DNA of 64,000 bases from Saccharomycopsis fibuligera x Saccharomycopsis cf. fibuligera (lineage: Eukaryota; Ascomycota; Saccharomycetes; Ascoideales; Saccharomycopsidaceae), in NCBI GenBank assembly GCA_001936135.1, contig CP012817.1, positions 3,906,001 to 3,970,000 on the forward strand. The letters are read 5' to 3'. This document shows positions 9,672-21,240 of this stretch, one piece after another. The position numbers and the translations under genes are program-made. Within the stretch, counting starts at the first letter, position 1. Every line of letters begins with the position of its first letter. A model generated the notes under the pieces. That model saw only the letters and a program-made list of their open reading frames with translations, was not told the DNA's origin and did not search any database.

Positions 9672-12600
9672 TCAATTATCATCATCTCCTCCAATTTCAT
9701 TGAATCTTAATCTTGAAGCCAAATCATCAGATACGACGCTAGCTCTAGATGAATAAATATAATATCTTCCACCCCAATATGATAGTAACACGGGCAACAA
9801 CATTAAGCTATGCAATATCGCAACAATCACCAATGACAACCACATTCTAAAGTAATAAATTTCAAAAATTTTGGACGAAGTAAAAGCAAGTACGCTAACT
9901 CCAATAAGCTTTGTCATTGCAATACCACCAAAAACCGACCCACCAACGCCGGTTAACGCATGAAATGATCTTTGAATTTTGGATCCCATGGTGCGATTGT
10001 CACGATATTCAAATCTATCAATGACAGTAAAAGCTCTAACGATATGAGCACAAAATTCTACCGCTAGACCAACAATGATGACTAAGTTTACCAAACTTAC
10101 TGCATTCAAAGAAATATTCCAAAGAGCCATCATACCACCAACATTGATGATGATTAATATCACAGTTAAACATAGTAATCCAGCAGTCCTGAATGAGCCA
10201 AGTAAGAAGGATGAAGTAAGGAAAATTATGCCAATAGCCAATCCAATCAAAGAAAATGTTAACTTTACAATTGTTTCGTACTGAACAAAAAAAATATAGA
10301 ATGGAGAATAAGCAAAAATTTCGCCCTTGAAGTCGTTGTTTCCATTTTTGGAAATCCCGTCATTAGCCTCTTCCGAGGCTTCTTCTTCATCGGAAAATAT
10401 TTTGGTATTCAACTCGTGAACAATTCTTAATGACTGATGGTATCCTTTTATGAAATCATTTTGTGATCTGAGAGGTTCGTGGGCGGCTCTAAATGCAGAG
10501 GACTCAATTTTTCCAGATTCTGGATCTTTAAATACCGAGGTACCATAAGGTGCTTTACCACCTAATGGACATGGTAAGCTTGGGGCATTTATCCAAATAT
10601 CATAGTATTTCATAAACTCATCACCTTCAGGGAATGCTTCCATTGAGGTATCCCACTGAGGATCATGATCAGCATAACATACCTCACACATTCTTGGTGA
10701 TGCAAATGGAGGACATAATTGAGTCTTGTTGGTATTTTTTTTAAATCTGCAACACTCATCAAGCTCCGGATTTAACCAAAGGAAAAAATCGTCAATCCAA
10801 CTAGCAGCAGGTTTGATTAAGGTTGATACTTCACTACGTTTTCTTTCTTGTTCAATGATATTGGCTAACGAGTATTCATGACATGTGGTAAATCTTCCAC
10901 AAAGCTTTTGCTGATTTGAACGCTCAGTAACATCTAATCCTTTAACAATGTAATATACTGGGGCACCAACATCCAAGTATTGATAAAGGTCGTTAAAGTA
11001 CGGAATCAAATAAGAATCAGAAGGCATAGCAATACGTTGATCCAATCCCAACTGTATCTGGGGCAATAAAGCCAAAGAAATGCCTAACCATAATATAAAA
11101 AAGCTAACGATTGCTGGTTTCACACTTTTTTTCAAAATTACAGGTGCATAATATTTCTTCAAAACGGTAGTAAAAAATGATTCATGCAATGGTTCGTCAT
11201 TGAGAACAATCTGAGAGCCAAGCAATGACCGACCTTCTTGATTTTCAAATTGAGTATTAGTTATGGATCCGTTGTTCAACTTCTTGAATGGCCAAATATC
11301 CAATCTTTTTTCTTCAGCTCTTTTTTGATCAAGAGCAAACAACGAAATCAACACTGTTAATTGTAATAATGCATTGAAAAACACCGCCACTGATGAATAC
11401 ATGGCGAAATTCCTAACTGCTGGCATTGCTACTGCTGTGCCTAAAGAAAATGCCAACACTTGAGTAGTTGCTGATAACGTAATACTTGGAGCAATTCTTC
11501 CCACAGTACGGGAAATTCGTTCAGGAATGGATTCGTTAGGATAAGATGCGTTGATATGTTGCAACTCATGGGAGATTAAAAAGATGTTGTCGACCCCCAC
11601 TGCTAACACCAAAAATGGGATCACTTCGGCAATAATAAGAGTAGACTTTATCCCCAAAAGAGCAAAAAGGCCTACTGAAGATGACACAGAAAGCATAACA
11701 ATGAATATTCCCGCTAACCCAATGGAGATTTTTGTGTTAACAAACGAACTCAAATCAGTAAAATTTGGAAGACGATTACTAAGTGCCATTGATGCATAAA
11801 TAAACATCATCAAGTAAGAGCCAATAATAATCTTTATGTCACTATTAGTGGATTTATTGAGCTCTTTTTCCAATGATTGCTCAGTACTGAAACTCATTTT
11901 TAATCCCCTACTTTCAGCAACTTCCACAAGTTTCAAAAAGTGCTCTTCTAAAGCTCGCTCCCATTTTTTTGCATTCTTAACTTGAACTGAGTCTTCGTCG
12001 TTATCATTGTTAATCAAAAGGGTAACGACTACGGCTTTAGATGACAATATGTCAGACTTATGAACACCGCCGAACAATAAATCTTTATCCAATGGTTGCT
12101 GAAATGGTGGTAAGCAATTCACGGGACTTTCAGCGCATTCCTTCAATTCTGATTGCCAATTTTTTTCGTCAATCATATTGACATCTCCAGAAAAATATTG
12201 AGTAAAACTTTGAATAATGCAAGTGTCACCAGTTGGCTTAAAGCAAAGATCGTTATAGGAAATGTTTTTATCATCATCATCAGTTATGGTAAGCTCATTA
12301 ACAATTTTGCTTTCTGTTTCAAACCACCATTTAATAGTGTCGTAATTCAATACTGGGCCAGTTTCATTAACAAGGAACATTTGCTGTGTTCTATAAAATG
12401 GCCCAAAGTGCTCATCAAAATACTGTTTTTGCTTGTATGCGTCTGCTGATGGACTAACCCACAAATTTATTGGGTTTTTCTCTAATTGAACAAAAACGGA
12501 ACACGCTGATAAGATACCACTCAAAATCAAAGTTGTGACTATCACAAACTTTGGGTAAAATGCACAGTAAAATGCAAGTTTGCCAAACCATTTTTCCAAA

Positions 12601-13733
12601 ATACCATTGATGATGTACACTTCTTTTGCGTGGACCAAATGTCTTGATAAGGAGCTTGAGTCATCATCGTTAAACGATCTATAGGAATAATCGTCGTCTA
12701 TTAAACTGTCGTTTTGGAATAGTTGCATATTTTGATATTTTTTTAGCTGATAACCTTTGTACCCTTTGACTAAACCGTAACCAATAAGGTAAAGTAAAGG
12801 AACAGTGCAGTATGTAAGAATAACGGAGAAGGAAAAGCAGTTTAAACTACCAATTCTGCAAGAGCCCTTTTCATGAACAGCCGGTAAGCTAGGACAAGAA
12901 TCTGGACAATCTGGACAAGCACATCTGAATTTAGGGTCAGAATCATTACAATAATGGATTTCCCCAGTAGATGGCTTGATCTCTACTGGAATTTTGTTGC
13001 CGCTTTTATCATCATCTTCATCAGGCCAAATATAGTTGATTTGGAATGGTGATCCCCCGAGCATTGGCTTCTCATCACCCAAAAACTTTAAAAATTGTTT
13101 ATAATTTTTGGCACCACCGCCAATCAAGTCCATAGCTCGACCATTAGTGGCTGAGAATTGAACATTTTTACAAGAATCATAAAAATCAGATGCCCATTGA
13201 GGATCAACGAACGTGTCCAACTCAGTGACAATGTCCTTGTTGATAGTAGAGGTGCCGGTATTCGTGACATTAACAAATTGTGATTGATTTGGAGAGCAAG
13301 TGAATCGACAAAACAATTGAAAAAAATTTTCACGGCATGCAGGACATGAAGAAATCAAGGATTCTGCTTTCTTCAAACTTTGCTTAAGATTTAACACTTG
13401 GTCATTGGTGCAACATACTGGGCCTTCTTGGTAGGTTGCACCGCATAAATCAACTAGCAAGTCTCTTTGGTTTGATGATGGCTCAGAAGCCTTGATATTA
13501 GCTGGACACGGTAGCTCCTGGCCGAAAAAGCTTTTCTTACCGCACTAGGTGAGAAGGTTAGTAAACTATACAAAGATTTAAATCAGTGGCAGTATCTTTT
13601 GAGGAAACATGTGTAAGCATACATTGTCGTAAATTGCACAATACCCTTCCAGATGAATAGGAGTAACTGGCAGTTCGATGGCGACGATCCACCGCAAGCA
13701 AAGAACAAATAAGGACACATATAAGAGCCTCAT
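9672..13733 (-). CDS. NCR1: Ncr1, Niemann-Pick C1 homologue, two exons
   Basis: Exon 1 is 13623-13733 (37 codons) and exon 2 is 9672-13544, giving 1327 residues. Exon 1 encodes a signal peptide (MRLLYVSLFVLCLRWIVA) and ends CAIYDN; exon 2 continues CGKKSFFGQELPCP, so the junction falls inside the Cys-rich N-terminal sterol-binding domain exactly as in yeast Ncr1. The cysteine pattern of that domain, the NLWVS motif of the first luminal region, a sterol-sensing domain (about residues 610-790, ending VLAVGVDNIFLISHE) and a C-terminal membrane bundle (about 1130-1300) are all present. Ncr1 sits in the vacuolar membrane and inserts or recycles sterols. The sequence is co-linear with baker's-yeast Ncr1 throughout. 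It has an acidic cytosolic loop (SDEEEASEEAND) not expected in every homologue. Confidence 0.95.
13545..13622 (-). other. NCR1 intron (78 bp)
   Basis: On the minus strand the intron begins GTATGC (13622-13617), has a perfect TACTAAC branch point at 13557-13563 and ends CTTCTCACCTAG at 13545. Without removal the frame stops shortly after exon 1. Both sides are phase 0. Confidence 0.92.
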
Positions 13734-14820
13734 TGTTTCAATGGGGTGGAGAAGGTTATGTATTTTATGGATTATGAACGCACTGTAATAAACAGGAATA
13801 TTTGGACCTGTCAATAGTGCAAATCTTTTGAAACAAAAGCAGGTTTAATGTATTTTGCTCTTCCTTTTCGTTTACCGCTCATTAGATAACCCAGCCTTAA
13901 TGGCGCTTGTTGTTCTGTATGCAGAGATGCTCATCTGCCGTGACCCAGGGCTTGTAACTATAAAGGAAGGGAAGCGAGAAATACTATATAGCCGTTCTAA
14001 TATTTCCGCGCAAGGGTCTGGAAGGAATGTGAGTTCTGAACTCAGGTCATTAAACCCTCGTTCAGTAACAAAATGAAATGTGAGTTTAATTCATTCTCTC
14101 ACATGAGTGTTTAATAAGTGGCAGTTTAAGTACTTTTTGAAAGTTATATCAACACAACAATCAGTTACTCGAGAACATCGAATACTGAACCAGCATATAG
14201 GTAGAACTTTATTAAAGAACTAAACAAACCTCAGAAGAAATTGTCGCGGTCGTAAAAAGTGAAATGTTCAAGAGTTTTTTAGCTTCAAAGAGCATTGACA
14301 TCACTGGAGGTGAGTTGTTTCTTCCTGAAATCTGGCCCCGACTATTAAAAATTGGATTTCTGATATAGTTATCCAAAACGATTTATATCACACGAACCAA
14401 GCTTTGTGTAACAAACTTTTGTAGATAGACATAATTGCAAAGGTTAGATAGGCAAGTATATTGTTGATGGCATAATGAAACTATGTCGAAATACTATGGC
14501 CAAAAAATTATGGACATGAGGTGTAGACCTTAAGCTAAATTATACCTCGCAGTAAGCATACCTAGGAATCATGAGAGAGTTTGTAGAACTTCTCAGACGA
14601 GATTTATTCTGAAAAAGTGCTATAAACCACTCGCTGAAAAAAGAATAGTAAGCAGCCTACTGTAGTTCATGATGAGTATAGCCTTACTTCCCATAGCGGT
14701 AGCAGAAAATATAATGGAATATGTTGACGAAATTTTGAAAGCTTTTTAATTTATATATTTATAACATTACCAATAGCTGAATCCGACTCCAATTTTGGAA
14801 AAAAAAAAAAGAATAATACC
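13734..14820. other. Gene-poor stretch upstream of NCR1
   Basis: This 1.1-kb stretch lies between the NCR1 start and tRNA-Cys. Short open frames (for example 13855-14076) lack any family signature. Phrases around 14030-14170 look somewhat LTR-like, but I cannot match them to another copy in the window, so I do not call an element. Confidence 0.4.
14800..14811 (-). terminator. Pol III terminator of tRNA-Cys
   Basis: A run of about 12 T on the minus strand begins about 10 nt past the 3' end of the tRNA, as expected for RNA polymerase III termination. Confidence 0.7.
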
Positions 14821-14892
14821 AGTCTGCACCCAGGTTCGAACTGGGGACCAACAGATTTGCAATCTGCTGCGCTACCACTGCGCCACACAGAC
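14821..14892 (-). tRNA. tRNA-Cys (anticodon GCA)
   Basis: This 72-nt gene has no intron. The acceptor stem GTCTGTG pairs with the 3' strand, the anticodon loop is TTGCAAA giving GCA, the T arm contains GTTCGAACC, and the discriminator base is T, as in tRNA-Cys. The D and anticodon arms are nearly identical to the baker's-yeast tRNA-Cys. A Ty1/copia remnant begins 44 bp upstream of its 5' end. Confidence 0.96.
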
Positions 14893-14936
14893 TGTTTGTT
14901 TCCCAATTTGAGATGATACAAAATGATTGTTCCTCA

Positions 14937-15480
14937 TGACGAACATTGAGTTCTACAACAATAAGATCAGGTGATGCAGTCACGCAATATCTTTAATTTA
15001 TGTCTTCAATTATTGGCTACTATGCAGTTACGGTATTCATATTTACGGAATACTGACATCTCAGGGTTCATGTTTTTAGAGGTAAAAGCCTTGTATTTCC
15101 AAATATAACTAAATAATAATAAATATATAAAAATATTGGGTTAGACCCTCTTTAAATAATAATCAGTCTGAATACAAAACATGTTATTGATTCGCGATTA
15201 ATAGTAGTAAATACGTGTATTTTGCACCAAGATAAAAGATTTGCGAAGTTATTCAGTAATAAATGTTGGTTAACTGTATTCAGTTTTGTTGGTCTAGAAC
15301 TCAATGTTCGTCACATATTTACTAATATTTATAGCTCAACGCTAATATGTGTTGTTCAGTCTGATTATTTTTATATACGGTTCAACCCAATATTGTTATA
15401 TTTATTATTATTTAGTCATATTAGAAACATAGGGCTTTTACATCAGAAACTATGAACCCTGAGATATCAGCATTTCGTAA
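14937..15480 (+). repeat. Left LTR of the copia element, interrupted
   Basis: It starts TGACGAACATTGAG and ends near CAGCATTTCGTAA, about 268 bp once the nested LTR and duplicated target are subtracted. The last codons read MNPEISAFR, the start of Gag, so the gag start lies inside the LTR as in Ty1. Confidence 0.85.
15043..15313 (-). repeat. Solo LTR nested in the left LTR, opposite orientation
   Basis: This 271-bp copy of the same LTR family reads TGACGAACATTGAG from 15313 leftwards to CAGTATTCCGTAA at 15043. It is flanked by a direct repeat CATAT (15038-15042 and 15314-15318); the match extends to CATATTTAC, so the exact boundary is uncertain by 4 bp. The right LTR shows the uninterrupted sequence (CATATTCACTA) at the same place. 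Confidence 0.85.
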
Positions 15481-17430
15481 TGGTGCGAACTCCGCTGCTA
15501 GCGTAACTTACGCTATACAGGGCATCCATCCAATCACGATGCTCAAAGATATCAAAACACAGATGGGTACATTAACCTTTAGAAACAAAGAACAGTACTT
15601 CTGTTAATTGCAATCTATGCTTTTTATATTAGATATTCATGGTGTTTCAGAGTTCATTAAACAGCCTTCAAACAACAAGGAAGAATTTCCAAAACTCACA
15701 GATAAAGAACAATGGTGGGTAAACAGAATCCTTGAAGCAACTGTTGGTGATTATTGCTATCTTCTCGACGAAGAACAACATGTTTGCAAAACCTTACTCA
15801 AAATCATGAAGGTTACCAAGTACATCATTGAACCACACGAGATCATGAAACAAGTTATCAACATTCGTTATGCAGGTAACTATGACGTTGACAAGTTTGC
15901 AAAGGAAATCAGACTGTTAAAAGTAATGGCACGCAGAATCAACTATCCTTTAAGTGATAACTTGTTCAGTTAACAAGTTCTCCAGGGACTCTGCGGTCCT
16001 ATGACGCAAGTTAGAACTGCGGTAAACGTGATTTCAAGCAAAAGAAACTTGGAAGATGTAATGGACATGATTGAAAAACACTACCAAACTGTGGTTGATA
16101 GCAAAAGAGCAAATAATTTTAAGAAATCTAAGTACAAATATAACAAGAAACAAAAACATGATGGAATAAAGTTCAAAGAAGATTTATGTGCAAGAGGTGA
16201 TCAAGAAAAGGACAGTAATTTTGAGATTTGTGAACCCACATTAGCAGCTGACATATCAAGAATAGGTATTTCCCTAGCACAACAGAAAGAGATTCGCATA
16301 TTCCAATATGACGTGAAAAATACTTGCACGAATACTGATATTGACTCTGATGATTTCATTGCCATCTCCAGCTTCCACGCGTCAAATACCGAGTATATAG
16401 CTAAAGGGCTGATTTGTTGAAGACATTATTATCGCTTGTAAGGATAAAAATTTAGCTACCGAGCTCATTAAACATTGAGTTGAAAACAGTAGCGGGTATA
16501 AAACAACAGTTTCAAGACAAATTCACTTTGAAAAGAAAAATTTTGGGATTGCTTATGACTGAGGTATATTCAAAGAAAAACGGGAAGTATATTAGAGAGT
16601 ACATTAAACTTGACCAGCAAGATTACATTTCAAGAATATTGAAAGATTTGGAACACCAAATATGAAAATTAAACCAACGCCTACAACAGATTACATCAAA
16701 CATAACTATGTGGTGAAAAACGAAGCCCATAATAATAAACAAGTAGCTAAAATCAGAGAAATCATCGGTTCTTTTATATGCAAGTACACATACTAGAGCT
16801 GATATTGCTTATTGCACCAATTACCTTTCACATTTTCTGCTTCAACCAAGTAATGAAGTATTTCATTATGCTTTGAGAATACTACAATAATTAAAAGGTA
16901 CAGTAAATAAAGGCTTGGTATTCAGAGGAAAGGGACCTGACAATGATATTACTGCTTATACTGGTGATACTTACAATTCTGACAATTATTATAGAAGTAC
17001 GGTGAGCAGTGTTTACTATTACAACCATGATTTGATATCGTGGAACGTTAAAGTGAGCAAATTGACTACATTGTCTCCAGCTGAATCTGAAATGGTCGCT
17101 ATATCTACTGGTATAAAGCAAGAGCAATGGTTGAGAAGCATATTAGAATGGATGAATGGCAAGAAACCGAATACAACAGTTATAAAAACAGGCAGCAAAG
17201 GATGTATAAACATGATTAACAAAGGTTTTAATAAGATAAATAGACATGTTAACATCCAAAGAGCATATTGCAGGCAGCATATCAACGAAAACAATATGAA
17301 CTTAGAACATTTCAACACCAAAGAGCAAATTGCAGACCTATTAACGAAACCTCTCACTAAATCAATATTCTTACCTTTGGTGAAACATTTGGTATCTTGA
17401 ATACCAAATATTTTAAGCAATAACGAGTGA

Positions 17431-17689
17431 TGACGAACATTGAGCTCTAGAACAACAGATCGAGAGATACAGTCACGTAATGACTATTTAGAATCCACTA
17501 TGCTGTTACAAAACGCATATTCACTACTATGAACAGCTAAATGCTTTTCTGTGTTGTATTCAATCTGATTATTATTTATATACGGTCTAACTCAATATTA
17601 TTACATATTTATTATTATTTTAGCTATATTTGAAATACAAGGCTTTTACACCCAATAACTATGAACCTTGAGATATCAGCATTACGAAA
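17431..17689 (+). repeat. Right LTR of the copia element
   Basis: It starts TGACGAACATTGAGCTC, contains the shared block CTGATTATTATTTATATACGG and ends near CAGCATTACGAAA, about 259 bp. Its final codons again resemble the Gag start (MNLEISALR). Confidence 0.85.
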
Positions 17690-18146
17690 CTTACTGACAG
17701 AAAACCCAGCACAGTGCTTTACATTAACGAACACAGAAATGAACATAATAAATCTGCGAAAACAAGTAGTCCCTAAGAAACGAAATCTTGACACCCTTGT
17801 GCTTCAGTGTTCATCAAACATAGCAGAGACAGTGGAGCGCTGTTTTCAAGAAAGAAGTTAATTTTTAAAGAATGTCTAGCGTTTTGGCAAATGCTAAACA
17901 AGCAAACATTTCGACATCCAGGTTGCTTCGAGAATATCCACGCACTCCATCCGGTGATACCAGCGAATTAATTCAGATAGACAGCTACCTAAAATTCTAA
18001 AAGTACTCCCTTCTGCGGCACGACAAGGACTTTAATTGAATTCGATTGGCTTCAATTTGAAAAACTATGATATACATCTACACAATACAAAACAAAGCAA
18101 CAGAGCATTTCAAAAACAAAACAACTTAGTTTCACATTTGCTGAAT
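17690..18146. other. Intergenic after the copia element
   Basis: This stretch of about 460 bp lies between the right LTR and the stop of the next gene. An open frame runs on from the LTR's Gag-like codons to 17861, but no family can be recognised in it. Nothing else is seen. Confidence 0.5.
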
Positions 18147-18743
18147 TCAATCATCGTTTTGGATATCACCACCCCATTCTGAAATATCATTACCAATATT
18201 CTGTACCCCAGATCCAAATCCGTCCTGAATTTCATCTCCGACATTATCAAACCCTTGATTGATATCATGCCCAAACTCTTGCACATCATCTTTTGCACCT
18301 TCAAAATCATTTCTTGCCTCTGAAAAATCGTTTCTGATCTCATTACCAGCTTCATCAAAATTGTTTCTAATTTCGTTACCTGCTTGATCAAAACCGTTTT
18401 CAACTTGATTGAAATTTTCTTTAATGTCGTCTTTATGTTCGTCTATTTCATGCATGGCAAATGCACCAGCAGCAATACCACCAACGGCAGCAAGGCCTGC
18501 TTTCAAGAACGAATGTGATTTGTGACTTTCTTGCTGTTGTTGTGGTTGATGCTGAGCATATCCCGTTTGATGGTACTTTTGCTGTTGTGCATACCCGGTC
18601 TGATTATAAGTGCTTTGCTGTTGATGATGTGGTTGACCGTATCCTTGTTGACTATAACCGCCTTGATTGTAGCTATTCTGGTTCAGACCGTAAGCGTTAT
18701 ATCCATTGCCGTTTCCACCTTGTCCGTATCCGTCGTAACTCAT
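18147..18743 (-). CDS. Prion-like / amphipathic-repeat protein of unknown function
   Basis: The 198-residue product starts at the ATG 18741-18743 (MSYDGYGQGG). The first 85 residues are Gly/Tyr/Gln/Asn-rich with repeats of the type YNQTGYAQQ, a prion-like composition. A short glycine-zipper-like segment (LAAVGGIAAGAFAMH) follows. The rest is a hydrophilic repeat in which Phe recurs at spacings of 7, 11, 11, 7, 10, 8 and 11 residues (units like FDEAGNEIRND). Such a hendecad-type period is known from lipid- or membrane-binding amphipathic helices and LEA/hydrophilin proteins. A TATA box lies 123 bp upstream, and a GACACCC motif near 18910. A stress-induced role at membranes or in condensates is inference only. 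I do not recognise a named orthologue. Confidence 0.7.
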   Translation of the reverse strand: MSYDGYGQGGNGNGYNAYGLNQNSYNQGGYSQQGYGQPHHQQQSTYNQTGYAQQQKYHQTGYAQHQPQQQQESHKSHSFLKAGLAAVGGIAAGAFAMHEIDEHKDDIKENFNQVENGFDQAGNEIRNNFDEAGNEIRNDFSEARNDFEGAKDDVQEFGHDINQGFDNVGDEIQDGFGSGVQNIGNDISEWGGDIQNDD

Positions 18744-18865
18744 TGTGTGTGTGTATGTGCGTATGTGGGCAATATGTATTAATGATAGTATACTTGTATC
18801 TATCTGATCAAAGAAGTTGGAACAGATTGCATTACCTTTTTGAAAGTACAGCGGATATAGTTGGA

Positions 18866-18873
18866 TATTTATA
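18866..18873 (-). promoter_or_regulatory. TATA box of the prion-like protein gene
   Basis: TATAAATA on the minus strand, 123 bp before the start codon. Yeast genes with a consensus TATA are enriched among stress-regulated genes. Confidence 0.6.
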
Positions 18874-20408
18874 TTCCAGTGATCTACGGTACAGTATAGG
18901 TCAGCGGGGTGTCGCCACGTCAATGGGGCTCTGTAAATCCAGAGTTCCCAAAGCACATCAATTGATCAGTGAATTAAATTTGAAGCGGAACCGAAGTAGT
19001 CCCGGTTGGTGGTAGAGACACTCAGACAGTGTTACATTAATCTACATTACTGATTAATAGTGTTAGTGCTATTGTTACAGCCCACTCTACATGCTGTGTG
19101 CCCAGTCAAATTTTTTTTTATGGCCATGGCCAGAGTCTTAAATACACTACACTTTGACGGTACTGCTCAAGCCAATTGGATAGTATAAAGCCCCATAGGA
19201 TAGCAATATGACCCATAGGATAACGTTAACGTTCTCCCCAACACAGCGTGCAGTTCTTAAAATTAAACTTGGATTTCCTGTTCAGGTGAGGTGAAACAAT
19301 TCCCCGTTGACTCGTTTCGTTTCGTTTCGTTTCGTGTCTCTGCAGCACCGCAGTTCTGGACAGTTAAAGCTCGCACACAGTTTGGCTTACCACAGATTCT
19401 CAAAAACACATTGTAAAGCGGCATGACGGGAAATATATGGGCCAAAACTACAATCAAAAATCAATTTAGAAAATGCTGCTCTTAAATCTATTGCAAACTT
19501 CAATTATGACTGTACCGTTGGCTGTTGTCGCAGACGAGAATCCAATGTATGCGTTTCAGTAAAAGTGAAAAATGTCTCACTGACGGCGTTCACTTTAATG
19601 TTATACTAGAGGACTGCGATATATAGCGCGCGTGCTGCGTTGTTACATTCAGTTACCAACTTTTTGGATTTTTTCATTAAAGTATACAGAAAATTTTTAC
19701 AGGCCAAAAGCTGTTAATGTAGGTTTCCATATTGCAACCGTATTTCTTTATGATGAAAGCTGGTTTTTGAGAGACTAGTTTTGTCTTTGCCAGTGATTGC
19801 CTTTCCCCCAAAATATACACTACCCTATGGTTAGTTAGCAAATCTCCTCACTTACATTCAATACTTTGCTCTAATGAAAGAGGAAAAAGACTCAAGACTC
19901 AAATAGTACCCAATGGGTTGTAAGATTTGACTTCAGAAATAATTCGCGATGTTGCAATATTACAGCATAAACCAGAGTAATACGTAAAAAAGTACCCCAA
20001 GCAATCCGCACTTCAAGATCAAAATAGTTTGTCGTGACCTCGAAATTCTACCTAAATTACTATCAGAACTCTATGAGAGTTCGATGAACCTTTGCTACTT
20101 TTTGATGGTTAGATTTGCGTAAATTTTATCTACTATCGTATTGGAGAGTATTATTTCTGTCTTAAGCTGGTATTCGTGGCCAGCCAGAAATTAAGATACT
20201 ATGGCAAAAAAAAAAAAAAAAAAAAAATGCAATCTTGAAAACAACAAATCCTAACAAAGCTTACATGACGGCCAATCACGTCGCAACCACCATCGAAGAA
20301 ACTAGAAATAAATTGATAATTTTGAACTGCGACATTTTTATTTATTTGATTTTTGCTTTAATGAATAATTAATGATCGCTCAATGATTCATTAATTATTA
20401 TCACTAGA

Positions 20409-20789
20409 ATGTATATATTGTATTACTATCGCTTTCCGATACAACTCTTTATTCCTTTTTTGTTTGTTGACTTTTCTTGGCAGATCATGAAGAGAGCGAC
20501 ATGGGCATCTCATCGCTCATCTCTTTCTTTCATCACGCATTGTAGCAAAGTGGGCGATGTGGATGAAAACTCAGAGAGCGGAGGTCTTGATATTCAAAGT
20601 AAAAAAATTAACACCGTGCCAAGCTACTACAAAACTTTCTCACTCATAGCGCTAACGATCATAGTACTGTTCAATGATACAAGCAAGAATAGAAATGAAT
20701 CAAGTGCTTTAGCCACAAAAATTTTGACAAAAACAATTAGTGACACAGATTTATCCTCTTTTCCAGATTGTAATTATTGTAAAAAATAA
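20409..20789 (+). CDS. Doubtful 126-codon open frame
   Basis: An ATG-started frame with two hydrophobic patches (around residues 8-25 and 76-88) and a polar remainder. I recognise no motif or family, and codon choice is not distinctive. It lies alone in a gene-poor stretch containing transposon remains, so it may be fortuitous. Confidence 0.2.
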   Translation: MYILYYYRFPIQLFIPFLFVDFSWQIMKRATWASHRSSLSFITHCSKVGDVDENSESGGLDIQSKKINTVPSYYKTFSLIALTIIVLFNDTSKNRNESSALATKILTKTISDTDLSSFPDCNYCKK

Positions 20790-20892
20790 AAGGAACTGCA
20801 AAAGCCAAGACACAGCTTTGTAGGATTATAGCGTTTCTCGTCCTTTTGCTGAAACACTGAATGCTTTTGTTTAACTCTCTTTAAGCTTTAGA

Positions 20893-21240
20893 ATGCATAT
20901 ACAGACCGATGTGAACCTTTTTGCAGAGCAGGCGCAAACGGAACAATTGTTTTTCAAAAGCGTTGGTGATAAAGCATTCACCAAGCTGCCAATAGCCAAT
21001 TTGTCGTGAGCAATATAGAACTCGAGTGCATGTTTCCAAAAGTATCGAATGTTACAAGGATTTATTCAGAATAATGTTACCGCCGTGCCGGGTATAGTTG
21101 CCTACAGGCTTCTTACCTCATACAACCAACTAAGTACATCGTGAGCTCTAGTCTAAAAACCGTTATTAAAAATGAAACTAAGCATGCGGACTTTTGGAAA
21201 ACCTTGCAGTAAAGCTTCAACAAGGTCAACAAGACAAGTG
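20893..21240 (+). pseudogene. Broken protein-like relic of unknown origin
   Basis: Several successive stretches read like real protein (for example AEQAQTEQLFFKSVGDKAF near the start and ETKHADFWKTLQ near the end), but the region as a whole is interrupted several times. It could be a fossil of a host gene or of a retroelement; the family is not identifiable by eye. It sits 6 kb from the copia remnant, within the same gene-poor stretch. Confidence 0.35.

Larger units (their letters stand above)
14937..17689 (+). mobile_element. Decayed Ty1/copia (Pseudoviridae-type) element
   Basis: This is a fossil LTR retrotransposon of about 2.75 kb flanked by two direct LTRs. Its left LTR carries a nested opposite-strand LTR. 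Between the LTRs are recognisable pieces in the expected order: Gag-like sequence (about 15.6-16.15 kb), a little reverse-transcriptase-like sequence (about 16.2-16.85 kb) and a copia-type RNase H region (about 16.9-17.4 kb, with the typical SPAESEMVA and EQIADLLTKPL motifs). Most of integrase and much of reverse transcriptase are missing, so it is internally deleted as well as interrupted, with at least about five breaks. By eye the last 120 bp of the two LTRs are only some 80-85% alike, pointing to an old insertion. It lies just upstream of tRNA-Cys, a favoured target of this group. I found no matching target duplication at its outer ends. Confidence 0.85.

Noticed and set aside
14937-15313. 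A DNA transposon with inverted ends TGACGAACATTGAG ... CTCAATGTTCGTCA
   Set aside because: The inner part matches the complete LTR in reverse, with a target duplication at the junction, and the rest of the outer LTR resumes after it. A nested LTR explains the inverted ends better.
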